From positions 4,526,001-4,590,000 of the forward strand of contig NZ_CP112880.1 of NCBI RefSeq assembly GCF_028747205.1: a DNA stretch of 64,000 nt, read 5' to 3'. The notes under the pieces are model-generated. The model was not told the DNA's origin. It was given only the letters and a program-made list of their open reading frames with translations, and made no database searches. Both the position numbers and the translations under genes were made by a program. The stretch's first letter is position 1, and each line of letters starts with the position of its first letter. The DNA comes from Streptomyces sp. CA-278952. Its GTDB lineage: Bacteria > Actinomycetota > Actinomycetes > Streptomycetales > Streptomycetaceae. This document shows, one piece after another, positions 9,290-21,751 of the stretch.

Positions 9290-9326
9290 CCGGGAATCGG
9301 ACACGAAAGAGTCTGATAGAGTCGGA
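9290..9326 (+). promoter_or_regulatory. Tandem rRNA promoter repeat, copy 2
   Basis: Second copy of the 37-bp unit, with its TAGAGT -10-like box at 9317-9322. The last 15 bases, including the -10 box and the expected transcription start, are identical to copy 1, as expected if the sequence around initiation is under selection. Confidence 0.55.
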
Positions 9327-9410
9327 AACGCAAGACAGCAAGACAAAGAAGTAAACGAAGGGAAGCGCCCGGAGGGCCCCGGTGAAACGGGACCGAAGGA
9401 AGCGTCCGTT

Positions 9411-9620
9411 CCTTGAGAACTCAACAGCGTGCCAAAAGTCAACGCCAGATATGTTGATACCCCGGCCTGCTTCGGCAGGTTGGTGGTTCCTTTGAAAGTC
9501 CTACGGGTTCACTTCGGTGACCGGTAGGCAATTACACAGCGAGGACGCTGAGAACAACGGGTCTTATTCCGACCGGTTGTTCCGCTCTCGTGATGTGTGC
9601 ACCCGATTACGGGTAAACAT
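9411..9620 (+). ncRNA. rRNA leader with boxA-like element
   Basis: Transcribed leader before 16S. CCTTGAGAACTCAACAGCG at 9411-9429 resembles TTTGAGAACTGCACAG at 11418-11433 in the 16S-23S spacer, so both rRNAs carry a similar element about 30-190 nt upstream, probably for antitermination or processing. Several small hairpins (for example around GGCCTGCTTCGGCAGGTT) follow. No protein gene is supported here. Confidence 0.5.
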
Positions 9621-14575
<4,955 letters not shown>

Positions 14576-14652
14576 AGTTGCTCGCGTCCACTGTGTTAGT
14601 TCTGAAATAACGAACGGCCGTGTTTTCATCCGGTGTTGGTTAATTTCATAGT

Positions 14653-14772
14653 GTTTCGGTGGTCATTGCGTTAGGGAAACGCCCGGTTACATTCCGAACC
14701 CGGAAGCTAAGCCTTTCAGCGCCGATGGTACTGCAGGGGGGACCCTGTGGGAGAGTAGGACGCCGCCGAACA
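14653..14772 (+). rRNA. 5S ribosomal RNA
   Basis: About 120 nt starting GTTTCGGTGGTCATTGCG and ending GACGCCGCCGAACA, whose terminal bases pair. The internal CCCGGTTACATTCCGAACCC loop is the 5S signature. It lies 78 nt after 23S, completing a 16S-23S-5S operon. Confidence 0.97.
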
Positions 14773-14783
14773 ATTTTTCCGGG

Positions 14784-14814
14784 AAAGCCCCGTGCCTTGT
14801 GGCACGGGGCTTTT
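14784..14814 (+). terminator. Intrinsic terminator of rRNA operon
   Basis: AAAGCCCCGTGCC (14784-14796) pairs perfectly with GGCACGGGGCTTT (14801-14813) around a 4-nt loop, followed by TTTT. It is the classic terminator right after 5S. Confidence 0.9.
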
Positions 14815-14842
14815 CTGCGTTCTGAACGTCTAGGGTCGAACC

Positions 14843-15487
14843 ATGCGCTACGAACTGGTCATCTTCGACAACGATGGTGTGCTCGTCGACAGTGAGCCGC
14901 TCGCCAACACCGTCCTCTCCGGCTACCTGACCGAACTCGGTCACGTCACCTCGTACGACGAATCGCTCCGCGACTACATGGGGTCCGCCGTGCACCGGGT
15001 CCACGACCTCATCGAGGAGAGGACCGGGCAGAAGCTGCCCGACGACTTCGACTCCACGCTCGACACCCGTACGTTCGCCGCTTTCCAGCGGGAGCTCGTC
15101 GCGGTCGACGGGGCCGAGGAGCTGCTCGGGAAGCTCGTCGCGGACGGGGTGGACTACTGCGTCGCCTCCTCCGGGAGCCACGAGCGGATCCGGGTCGGGC
15201 ACCGCAGGACGGGGATCGACCAGTGGTTCGAGGAGGAGTGGATCTTCAGCTCGGAGGATGTCGGGCGGGGCAAGCCGGCGCCGGACCTGTTCCTGTACGC
15301 CGCCGAGCGGATGGGCGTCGCGCCGGAGCGGTGCGTCGTCATCGAGGACAGCCCGCTCGGGGTCGAGGCGGCCCGCGCCGCGGGGATGGACGTGTACGGG
15401 TTCACGTCGATGATGCCCGCGGACCGGCTCACCGGAGTGACCGGGCACTTCTCCGACATGGCTCAGCTCCCCGAACTGCTCGCCTGA
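14843..15487 (+). CDS. HAD-superfamily phosphatase (beta-phosphoglucomutase/GPH-like)
   Basis: A 214-residue HAD hydrolase. Motif I is FDNDGVLVDSE (8-18), where Asp9 is the nucleophile and Asp11 the acid/base. A helical cap of about 60 residues follows, then motif II SSG, the conserved Lys in GKPAPD, and motif IV VIEDSPLGVEAA, which binds Mg. This matches the phosphoglycolate phosphatase/beta-phosphoglucomutase-like subfamily. The substrate is probably a small phosphorylated sugar or acid but cannot be named. The gene starts 29 bp after the rRNA terminator. Confidence 0.88.
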   Translation: MRYELVIFDNDGVLVDSEPLANTVLSGYLTELGHVTSYDESLRDYMGSAVHRVHDLIEERTGQKLPDDFDSTLDTRTFAAFQRELVAVDGAEELLGKLVADGVDYCVASSGSHERIRVGHRRTGIDQWFEEEWIFSSEDVGRGKPAPDLFLYAAERMGVAPERCVVIEDSPLGVEAARAAGMDVYGFTSMMPADRLTGVTGHFSDMAQLPELLA

Positions 15488-15529
15488 TCCCTCTACCCCT
15501 GCCTGGAGCCCGGCCCTACGCTCGCGGCC

Positions 15530-16738
15530 ATGACGGAAGCGGGCTTGCGGCACGGCAGGGCCTCCCTGGGGTTGAGCTTCGGCGTTCAAGGAGTGGCCTT
15601 CGCTCTTCTGGTGACGCGCATCCCCGCCATTCAGGACCAGTACGGGATATCCGACGGGCTGCTGCCCGTCTTCCTCGCCGCTGTCCCGATCCTGGCGGGG
15701 GCCGGCAGCGTCGCCACCGAGAAGGTGGTCGCGCGGGTGCGGCCGGGCGTCGTCCTGCGGTGGTCCCAGCCCCTGGTCCTGCTCGCCCTGCTCGGGGTGG
15801 GCGCGGGGCGGGAGGTGTGGCACGTCGCCGTCGCGCTCGGCCTCTTCGGGCTGGCCGTCGGGGCGTTGGACGCCTCGATGAACATGCTGGGCGTCAGCCT
15901 TCAACGGGCGTACGGGCGCAGCATCATGCTCGGCTTCCACGCCGCCTACAGCCTCGGCGGAATCGCGGGGGCGTCCCTGGCGTGGGCCGGGGCGCGGTGG
16001 GACCTGTCGTTGCTCGGGTCCTACCTGCCCGTCGTGGTGGTGCTGCTGCCCGCCGCGCTGGTCGGGAGCCGGTGGTACACAGGGGGGAAGGGGCCGGAGG
16101 ACAAGGAGCAGGAGCCTGGCTCCGGCGGTGCCGGCGGGGCCGTGTCGTTCCGGCTGTTGCTGCCGCTGTGCCTCGTCATGAGCTTCGCGTACATCGGGGA
16201 CTCGACGGTCTCCAACTGGAGTGCCAAGTACCTCCAGGACGTGCTGGGCGGCTCGGAGCAGCTCGCGACCGTCCCGTACAACGTCTACATGGTGACGACC
16301 CTGCTGGGGCGGGCCGTGGGGGACCTCGGGGTGCGGCGGTTCGGGGCGGTCGCCGTGGTGCGGGGCGGGAGTCTGCTGGCGGCGGGCGGGTTCGCGGTCG
16401 TGGCGGTGGCGCCCGGGGCCTGGGTGGGGATGCTCGGGTTCACGATGCTCGGGTTCGGGCTCTGTGTGATCGTGCCGCAGACCTTCGCGGCGGCCGGGCG
16501 GATGTTCCCGGGGCACAGCGACGCGGCCGTGGCCCGGTTGAACATCTTCAACTATGTCGGGTTTCTGGTCGGTTCGCCGCTCGTGGGCGCTCTGGGGGAT
16601 GCGTGGAGTTATCGCGGCGCCATGCTCGTACCGATGGTTCTGGTGCTGGCGACGCTCGTGTATGCCCGCGCGTTCGGGCCGGAGCCCGCCCGATACGGTG
16701 GCGGGCATGAGCGGCCGCACACAGCTGATGTGGGATGA
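15530..16738 (+). CDS. MFS transporter
   Basis: A 402-residue major facilitator with about 12 hydrophobic helices split by a charged loop near residues 184-205 (GGKGPEDKEQEPG). The N-terminal GVQGVAFALLVTRIPAIQD segment and the 'GFHAAYSLGGIAGASLA' helix resemble the fucose-permease-like/bacterial MFS subgroup annotated in actinomycetes as inner-membrane YbjJ-type proteins. The substrate is unknown. ATG at 15530 lies 42 bp after the HAD gene. Its last 32 bp overlap the deacetylase gene, so the two are probably co-translated. Confidence 0.88.
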   Translation: MTEAGLRHGRASLGLSFGVQGVAFALLVTRIPAIQDQYGISDGLLPVFLAAVPILAGAGSVATEKVVARVRPGVVLRWSQPLVLLALLGVGAGREVWHVAVALGLFGLAVGALDASMNMLGVSLQRAYGRSIMLGFHAAYSLGGIAGASLAWAGARWDLSLLGSYLPVVVVLLPAALVGSRWYTGGKGPEDKEQEPGSGGAGGAVSFRLLLPLCLVMSFAYIGDSTVSNWSAKYLQDVLGGSEQLATVPYNVYMVTTLLGRAVGDLGVRRFGAVAVVRGGSLLAAGGFAVVAVAPGAWVGMLGFTMLGFGLCVIVPQTFAAAGRMFPGHSDAAVARLNIFNYVGFLVGSPLVGALGDAWSYRGAMLVPMVLVLATLVYARAFGPEPARYGGGHERPHTADVG

Positions 16739-17879
16739 CGCAGTTACGGGATACGACTTCGGGGAGACGCACCCCATGGACCCGGTCCGGCTGGCCCTGA
16801 CGATGGGGCTGGTGCGGGCGTTCGGGCTCGACGGGGCGGTGGATGTGCGGTCCGCGAAGCACGTGGGGGACTCCACCCTGCGGCTCGTGCACCGGCAGGA
16901 CTACGTGGCGGCGGTGCGGGCCGCCTCCGTGAATCCGCGGGAGGCCGACCAGGACTACGGGCTCGGGACCGTGGATGATCCGGCGTTCGCCGGGATGCAC
17001 GAGGCGTCCGCGCTGATCGCGGGGCTCTCGGTGGGTGCGGCCGAGGCCGTGTGGCGGGGTGAGTGTGAGCACGCGGTGAACTTCACCGGGGGGCTGCACC
17101 ACGCCATGCCCGGGTCGGCCGCCGGCTTCTGCGTCTACAACGACCCCGCCCTCGCCATCGCCCGGCTGCTGGAGCTGGGCGCCGAGAGGGTCGCGTACGT
17201 CGATGTGGACGTTCACCACGGGGACGGGGTGCAGGCAGCGTTCTGGGAGGACCCGCGCGTCCTGACGATCTCGCTGCACGAGCACCCGAGGACCCTCTTT
17301 CCGCAGACCGGCTGGCCGGAGGAGACCGGGTCCGGGGCGGGGGAGGGCTCCGCGGTCAACGTGGCGCTGCCGGCCGGGACCGGGGACGCGGGGTGGCTGC
17401 GGGCGTTCCACGCGGTGGTGCCCGAGCTGCTGGCCGATTTCCGGCCCCAGGTGCTCGTCACCCAGCACGGGGCGGACACCCACTTCGAGGACCCGCTCGC
17501 CCACCTCGCGGTCTCCCTGGACGCGCAGCGGTCGGTCATGGAGTCCTGCCACGAGCTGGCCCACCGGTACGCGGACGGCGGGCGCTGGGTGGCGCTCGGC
17601 GGCGGCGGGTACGCGGTGGTGGACGTGGTGCCCCGGTCGTGGACGCATCTCGTCGGGATCGCGGCGCACGCCCCTGTCGATCCGGAGTCGGTGGTGCCGC
17701 CGTCCTGGCGGGATCTCGTCTACGCCCGTACGCGGCAGTTGGGGCCGGGCCGGATGACGGACGGGCGTACGCCGTCGTGGAAGGCGTGGGAGGACGGGTA
17801 CGACCCGGCGGACCGGCTGGACCAGGCGGTGCTGGCGTCCCGGAAGGCGGCGTTCCCGCTGCGGGGGCTGCTGACCTGA
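16707..17879 (+). CDS. AcuC/class II histone-deacetylase-like deacetylase
   Basis: A Zn-dependent arginase-fold deacetylase of 390 residues. The signature residues are present: GGLHHAMPGSAAGFCVYND (His131-His132 pair), VDVDVHHGDGVQ (residues 165-176, with the metal-binding Asp/His residues), SLHEHP, QHGADTHFEDP (a second metal Asp) and GGGGYAVVDVVP. Family members (AcuC) deacetylate proteins such as acetyl-CoA synthetase. ATG at 16707 is inside the MFS gene (32-bp overlap); ATG at 16728 is an alternative. Which proteins it acts on is not evident from context. Confidence 0.9.
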   Translation: MSGRTQLMWDDAVTGYDFGETHPMDPVRLALTMGLVRAFGLDGAVDVRSAKHVGDSTLRLVHRQDYVAAVRAASVNPREADQDYGLGTVDDPAFAGMHEASALIAGLSVGAAEAVWRGECEHAVNFTGGLHHAMPGSAAGFCVYNDPALAIARLLELGAERVAYVDVDVHHGDGVQAAFWEDPRVLTISLHEHPRTLFPQTGWPEETGSGAGEGSAVNVALPAGTGDAGWLRAFHAVVPELLADFRPQVLVTQHGADTHFEDPLAHLAVSLDAQRSVMESCHELAHRYADGGRWVALGGGGYAVVDVVPRSWTHLVGIAAHAPVDPESVVPPSWRDLVYARTRQLGPGRMTDGRTPSWKAWEDGYDPADRLDQAVLASRKAAFPLRGLLT

Positions 17880-17980
17880 GGTCCGGGCGGCGCGGGGGCA
17901 TTGTGCCGTGCGTTACGCCAACGGTGGGGCGTAACGGGATTCCCGCCCACCGGGCTGCGCGGTACGGCAGCATCCCAGGG

Positions 17981-18796
17981 GTGTTGAGCACCGGGGCGCT
18001 GCGCGCCCATCTGCTGGCGGCCCGGCTGGCCGGGCCCGTGGCCACCCCGCGCGAGACCAGTCTGCGCAGCTACCGGCTGTTCGCCGCGCGGGATCCGCGG
18101 GTGATGCTGGGGCTCGCGCCCGAGCGGGCCTGGGGCGAGGGCGAGCTGTTGCGGCTGATGGCGGACCGGTGCGGGGTCTCGGCGGATCCCCTGCACGTCT
18201 CCGGGCCCGACGCGATCGATCCGGAGCGGACGGTGGCCGCGCTGGACGCGTTCGCCGAGCGGTTGGCGCTGGTGGCGGAGCGTCGGGCTCCGGTGCTGCT
18301 GGGGACCGGTCATCCGCACCGGCTGCTCGGCTTCTACGCCGGGCTGGCAGACGCTCTGTCGGCGGCGGGCTGCCCTGTCCTCACTCCCGCGCAGGGGAGA
18401 TGTGTCGACATAACGACCCGGTTCGGCGTACGCACGTACAGCCTCGACTACGTACGGGGTGTCGCCCTGGTGCGCGAACCGGGGGGGCGGCCCACGGGGG
18501 GTGAGAACGGCGCGCACACGCATTCGCCGCTTCCGGTGCGGCTCGCGCTCCAGGACGCGGCGGAGCGGCTCGGGGTGCTGCCGGAGTTGGTGATCGGGGA
18601 TCACGGCTGGGTCTGCGGTGCAGGTCAGCTGGGGATCGAGGCGATCGGGCCGGCGGACACGGATGATCCGGCGCTGTTCGTGGGAGAGGCCGAGGGGCGG
18701 GTGTCCGTCGTCGTTCCGCTCGACGACGGCGTACGGGCGCCGTTTTACCGGCCGTTGACGCGCTATGTGCTCAATCGGGCCCGTCTGTCACTGTAG
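17981..18796 (+). CDS. Phosphatase-like protein, conserved in Streptomyces
   Basis: About 271 residues from GTG at 17981 (in-frame GTGs further upstream near 17900 would add about 25 residues, without a clear ribosome binding site). The sequence includes a GTGHPHRLLGFYAGLADAL segment, a CVDITTRFGVRTYSLDYV strand and a GDHGWVCGAGQLGIEAIG motif, suggesting an alpha/beta enzyme with His/Asp/Cys residues near the active site. Orthologues are commonly annotated as phosphatases, on evidence I cannot check here. It lies 101 bp after the deacetylase gene. Confidence 0.7.
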   Translation: MLSTGALRAHLLAARLAGPVATPRETSLRSYRLFAARDPRVMLGLAPERAWGEGELLRLMADRCGVSADPLHVSGPDAIDPERTVAALDAFAERLALVAERRAPVLLGTGHPHRLLGFYAGLADALSAAGCPVLTPAQGRCVDITTRFGVRTYSLDYVRGVALVREPGGRPTGGENGAHTHSPLPVRLALQDAAERLGVLPELVIGDHGWVCGAGQLGIEAIGPADTDDPALFVGEAEGRVSVVVPLDDGVRAPFYRPLTRYVLNRARLSL

Positions 18797-18850
18797 GCCG
18801 GCGGCTGTCTCTCCTCTTCCCCACTCGCACCACGCGCCCCTAATCTGTGG

Positions 18851-18878
18851 AGTGAGCGCACAGCGACGAAGAGTCACC
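18851..18878 (+). promoter_or_regulatory. Candidate BldD-binding site upstream of bdtA
   Basis: AGTGA (18851-18855) and TCACC (18874-18878) form an inverted pair 18 bp apart, 47 bp before the bdtA start. The pairing fits the described BldD half-sites AGTGA...TCACC. bdtA was named as a BldD target in S. coelicolor (established knowledge); the exact site here is my inference. Confidence 0.5.
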
Positions 18879-18924
18879 GGAGGGGAAGCCGGTGCGCGTC
18901 CGGTGCGGAAGGTACAGGTGGGTC

Positions 18925-19137
18925 ATGGCTGCTGGCAGCGAGAGGCCTCTCAACGAGGTCAAGTTTCTGACCGTGGCGGAAGTCGCCTCGGTCATGCGAG
19001 TGTCGAAGATGACCGTGTACCGCTTGGTGCACAGTGGTCATCTGCCGGCGATCCGGGTGGGCAGGTCCTTCCGGGTGCCGGAGCAAGCGGTTCACGCGTA
19101 TCTCCGCGAGTCCTTCGTGGGGGTGGAATCAGCCTGA
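18925..19137 (+). CDS. bdtA: BdtA-like excisionase-family DNA-binding protein
   Basis: A 70-residue MerR/excisionase-type winged helix protein. The core FLTVAEVASVMRVSKMTVYR (about residues 13-32) is the helix-turn-helix, followed by the GHLPAIRVGRSFRVP wing. Almost the whole protein is this domain. It resembles the Streptomyces protein BdtA, whose gene is repressed by the developmental master regulator BldD. ATG at 18925 was chosen because AGGTGGGT precedes it; the in-frame ATG at 18892 would add 11 unrelated residues. Being close to bldN fits a developmental role, but its DNA targets are not known to me. Confidence 0.85.
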   Translation: MAAGSERPLNEVKFLTVAEVASVMRVSKMTVYRLVHSGHLPAIRVGRSFRVPEQAVHAYLRESFVGVESA

Positions 19138-19247
19138 GGTTGCCTGCGGATTACGCCCCTCGGACGGTGGCGGGTAGGCTAGGCCGACGTAGGTCGTGTG
19201 GGCCCAGACGCCCCGCACCAGTGAAAATGAAGTGAGCGAGGGTAGTC

Positions 19248-19346
19248 GTGGGCTCTGTTATCAAGAAGCGGCGCAAGCGGATGGCCAAGAAGAAGCACCG
19301 CAAGCTGCTCAAGCGCACGCGCGTTCAGCGTCGCAACAAGAAGTAA
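19248..19346 (+). CDS. Small ribosomal subunit protein bS22 (AURKAIP1/COX24 domain)
   Basis: A 32-residue, extremely basic peptide encoded from GTG at 19248 to TAA at 19344-19346. The run [20 protein letters not shown] is the conserved AURKAIP1/COX24 motif found in mitochondria and in actinobacterial ribosomes, where a near-identical peptide was seen as bS22 in Mycobacterium small subunits. It probably binds rRNA near the decoding centre. A GAGGG site precedes the start. It is followed 20 bp later by a 13-bp perfect hairpin. Confidence 0.9.
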   Translation: MGSVIKKRRKRMAKKKHRKLLKRTRVQRRNKK

Positions 19347-19366
19347 GCGAACGCAGTTCGTGAGAT

Positions 19367-19403
19367 CCGCAGCCCCTCCGCCGTTCCGGTGGAGGGGCTG
19401 CGG
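19367..19403 (+). terminator. Terminator-like hairpin after bS22 gene
   Basis: CCGCAGCCCCTCC (19367-19379) pairs perfectly with GGAGGGGCTGCGG (19391-19403) around an 11-nt loop; only a short T-tract follows (GCGTTT). Confidence 0.75.
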
Positions 19404-19495
19404 TGCGTTTCGGAGCACGGGGGCGTCACAGGGCGGCGTCCACCCGCTACGGTGACGGCCAGGGAAGTTACCGCGGGAAGCAGGGGAGCCGGGTC

Positions 19496-20584
19496 TTGGG
19501 CAAGGTCGTGCTCGTCACAGGAGCGGCCCGGCAGCTGGGGGGCCGCTTCGTCCGGCGCGTCCAGTGCGAGCCCGGGGTGGACCGGGTGATCGCCGTCGAC
19601 GCGGTCGCGCCCGCCCATGAGCTGGGTGCCGCGGAGTTCGTGCGCGCGGACATCCGGCAGTCCGCCCTGGCGCGGATCCTGGCCGAGCACGCCGTCGACA
19701 CGGTCGTGCACCTGGACGTCTCCGGCAAGGCGCTCGGCGCCGGCGGCCGGACGGCGATCAAGGAGACCAACGTCATCGGCACCATGCAGCTGCTCGGCGC
19801 CTGTCAGAAGTCCCCGACGGTGCGGCGGCTCGTGGTGAAGTCCAGTACGAGCGTGTACGGGTCGGCGCCCCGCGATCCCGCCGTGTTCACCGAGACCACC
19901 CCGCCCAAGTCGCTGCCCAGCGGCGGCTTCGCGAAGGACGCGGTGGAGGTCGAGGGGTACGTACGGGGCTTCGCCCGCCGGCGGCCGGACGTGGCGGTGT
20001 GCGTCCTGCGGTTCGCCAACATCCTGGGGCCCCGGCCGGACTCGCCGCTCGCGGACTATCTGTCGCTGCCCGTTCTGCCGACCGTCTTCGGCTACGACCC
20101 CCGGCTCCAGTTCGTGCACGAGGACGATGTGGTCGACGTCCTGGGCATCGCGGCGAGCGAGCCCCGGCGCGGGACGCTGAACAGCGGCACGTTCAACATC
20201 GCCGGCGACGGGGTGCTGCTGCTGTCGCAGTGCTCGCGGCGGCTGGGGAAGCCGACGGTGCCGGTGCTGCTGCCCGCCGTCACGTGGGTCGGCTCGGCGC
20301 TCCGTACGATCGGCATGACCGACTTCTCGCCGGAACAGATCCGGCTGCTGACCCATGGCAGGGTGGTCTCGACGGTGCAGATGCGCGAGACCCTCGGTTT
20401 CCGGCCGAAGTTCACCACGGCGGAGACGTTCGCGGAGTTCGCGCGGAGCCGGGGTCCGGGGCTGCTGCCGCCGGAGACGGTGGGCAGGGCGGTGGACCGG
20501 CTGGCGGCGTTGCCGCTCCCGGGAGGCACCGGGCCGCGGGAGCGCGGGACCGGTGCGGTACAGACGAATCACGGCGCCAGGTAG
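19496..20584 (+). CDS. NAD-dependent epimerase/dehydratase-like protein (extended SDR)
   Basis: A 362-residue Rossmann protein. The N-terminus VVLVTGAARQLGGRF carries the TGxxxxxGG dinucleotide-binding loop and there is a VDAVAP acidic strand end. The TNVIGTMQLLGAC helix and VVKSSTSVYGS strand are typical extended-SDR elements. The catalytic Tyr of YxxxK is not apparent: the equivalent stretch reads LPSGGFAKDAVEVEGY, so it may be an atypical member. TTG at 19496 is preferred because AGGGGAG lies 9 nt upstream and the Rossmann strand starts at once. It is followed 15 bp later by an acyltransferase gene, probably the same operon; a lipid-related role is possible. Confidence 0.8.
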   Translation: MGKVVLVTGAARQLGGRFVRRVQCEPGVDRVIAVDAVAPAHELGAAEFVRADIRQSALARILAEHAVDTVVHLDVSGKALGAGGRTAIKETNVIGTMQLLGACQKSPTVRRLVVKSSTSVYGSAPRDPAVFTETTPPKSLPSGGFAKDAVEVEGYVRGFARRRPDVAVCVLRFANILGPRPDSPLADYLSLPVLPTVFGYDPRLQFVHEDDVVDVLGIAASEPRRGTLNSGTFNIAGDGVLLLSQCSRRLGKPTVPVLLPAVTWVGSALRTIGMTDFSPEQIRLLTHGRVVSTVQMRETLGFRPKFTTAETFAEFARSRGPGLLPPETVGRAVDRLAALPLPGGTGPRERGTGAVQTNHGAR

Positions 20585-20599
20585 AGGAGCGCACCGACG

Positions 20600-21679
20600 A
20601 TGGCGGACGCCAAGGTCATTCCGTTCGACGACGACCGTTCGCGGTCCGGTGGCGCTTCGCGTCCGGCGCGGCGCCGGACCGGGGCGGGCGGACCCGGCGG
20701 CGGTCGGGGCGACGGCCCCGCGGCTCCGGTGAGCGCGCTGCCGGGGGCGCAGGTCCCCGAGGCTTCCGGGCTGTCCCCGGAGGCGGAGGCGGAGGCGGAG
20801 GCGGGGAAGGGGGGCGGCCTGGACGCGGACGGTTCCTCGGGCGGCTGGGAGCGGCGGATCGCGGGCGGGCTCGCGTTCCTGCGGCGGCGGGTCACCGGTG
20901 ACTACGACGTCGACGAGTTCGGTTACGACGAGGAGCTCACCGACCAGGTCCTGATGTCGCTGCTGCGGCCGCTGGCCGACACGTACTTCCGGGTCGAGGT
21001 GAAGGGCATCGAGAACATCCCGTCGGACGGCGGGGCGCTCATCGTGGCCAACCACTCCGGGACGCTGCCGCTGGACGGGCTGATGCTTCAGGTCGCGGTG
21101 CACGACAACCATCCGGCGGACCGGCATCTGCGGCTGCTCGCGGCCGATCTGGTCTTCCATCTGCCGGTCGTCAACGAGCTGGCGCGCAAGGCGGGGCACA
21201 CGCTGGCCTGTGCGGAGGACGCGCAGCGGCTGCTGGAGATGGGCGAGATCGTCGGGGTGATGCCGGAGGGGTTCAAGGGCATCGGCAAGCCGTTCGGGGA
21301 GCGTTACAAGCTTCAGCGCTTCGGGCGGGGCGGGTTCGTGTCGACGGCGCTGCGGGCGGGGGCGCCGATCGTGCCGTGCTCGATCGTGGGCGCGGAGGAG
21401 ATCTACCCGATGATCGGGAACGCGAAGACGCTGGCCCGGCTGCTGGGCATCCCCTACTTCCCGATCACGCCGACGTTCCCGTGGCTGGGGCCGTTGGGCG
21501 CGCTGCCGCTGCCGACGAAGTGGACGATCCAGTTCGGCGAGCCGATTCCGACGGACGGGTATCCGCCGGAGGCGGCGGAGGACCCGATGCTGATGTTCAA
21601 TCTGACGGACCAGGTGCGTGAGCAGATCCAGCACACGCTGTACAAGCTGTTGGTGCAGCGGCGGTCGGTGTTCTTCTGA
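20600..21679 (+). CDS. 1-acyl-glycerol-3-phosphate acyltransferase-like (PlsC/LPLAT) protein
   Basis: A 359-residue protein with a long disordered, acidic N-terminus (to about residue 90), then a lysophospholipid acyltransferase domain. VANHSGTLPLDGLML is the catalytic block; His and Asp are separated by six residues rather than the four of classical HX4D. EGFKGIGKPFGERYKLQRFGRGGF is the substrate-binding block with the EG-type motif, and APIVPCSIVGAEEIYP follows. It likely transfers acyl chains to a membrane lipid. ATG at 20600 follows GGAGCG. It is coupled to the epimerase-like gene (15-bp gap) and ends at a 24-bp hairpin. Confidence 0.82.
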   Translation: MADAKVIPFDDDRSRSGGASRPARRRTGAGGPGGGRGDGPAAPVSALPGAQVPEASGLSPEAEAEAEAGKGGGLDADGSSGGWERRIAGGLAFLRRRVTGDYDVDEFGYDEELTDQVLMSLLRPLADTYFRVEVKGIENIPSDGGALIVANHSGTLPLDGLMLQVAVHDNHPADRHLRLLAADLVFHLPVVNELARKAGHTLACAEDAQRLLEMGEIVGVMPEGFKGIGKPFGERYKLQRFGRGGFVSTALRAGAPIVPCSIVGAEEIYPMIGNAKTLARLLGIPYFPITPTFPWLGPLGALPLPTKWTIQFGEPIPTDGYPPEAAEDPMLMFNLTDQVREQIQHTLYKLLVQRRSVFF

Positions 21680-21690
21680 CCTGACCGGCT

Positions 21691-21741
21691 ATGACGGAAG
21701 GGGGCCGGTACGCGATCCGCGTACCGGCCCCCTTCCGTCAT
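21691..21741. terminator. Bidirectional terminator, 24-bp perfect stem
   Basis: The 24 nt at 21691-21714 (starting ATGACGGAAG) are the exact reverse complement of 21718-21741 with a 3-nt loop. It lies between the convergent acyltransferase and rsbN genes and ends both transcripts. Confidence 0.9.
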
Positions 21742-21751
21742 CGCCGGTCCT

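Noticed and set aside
8957..9316. 119-codon frame in the rRNA leader
   Set aside because: It runs through the tandem promoter repeats, lacks a ribosome binding site and has no protein-like character.
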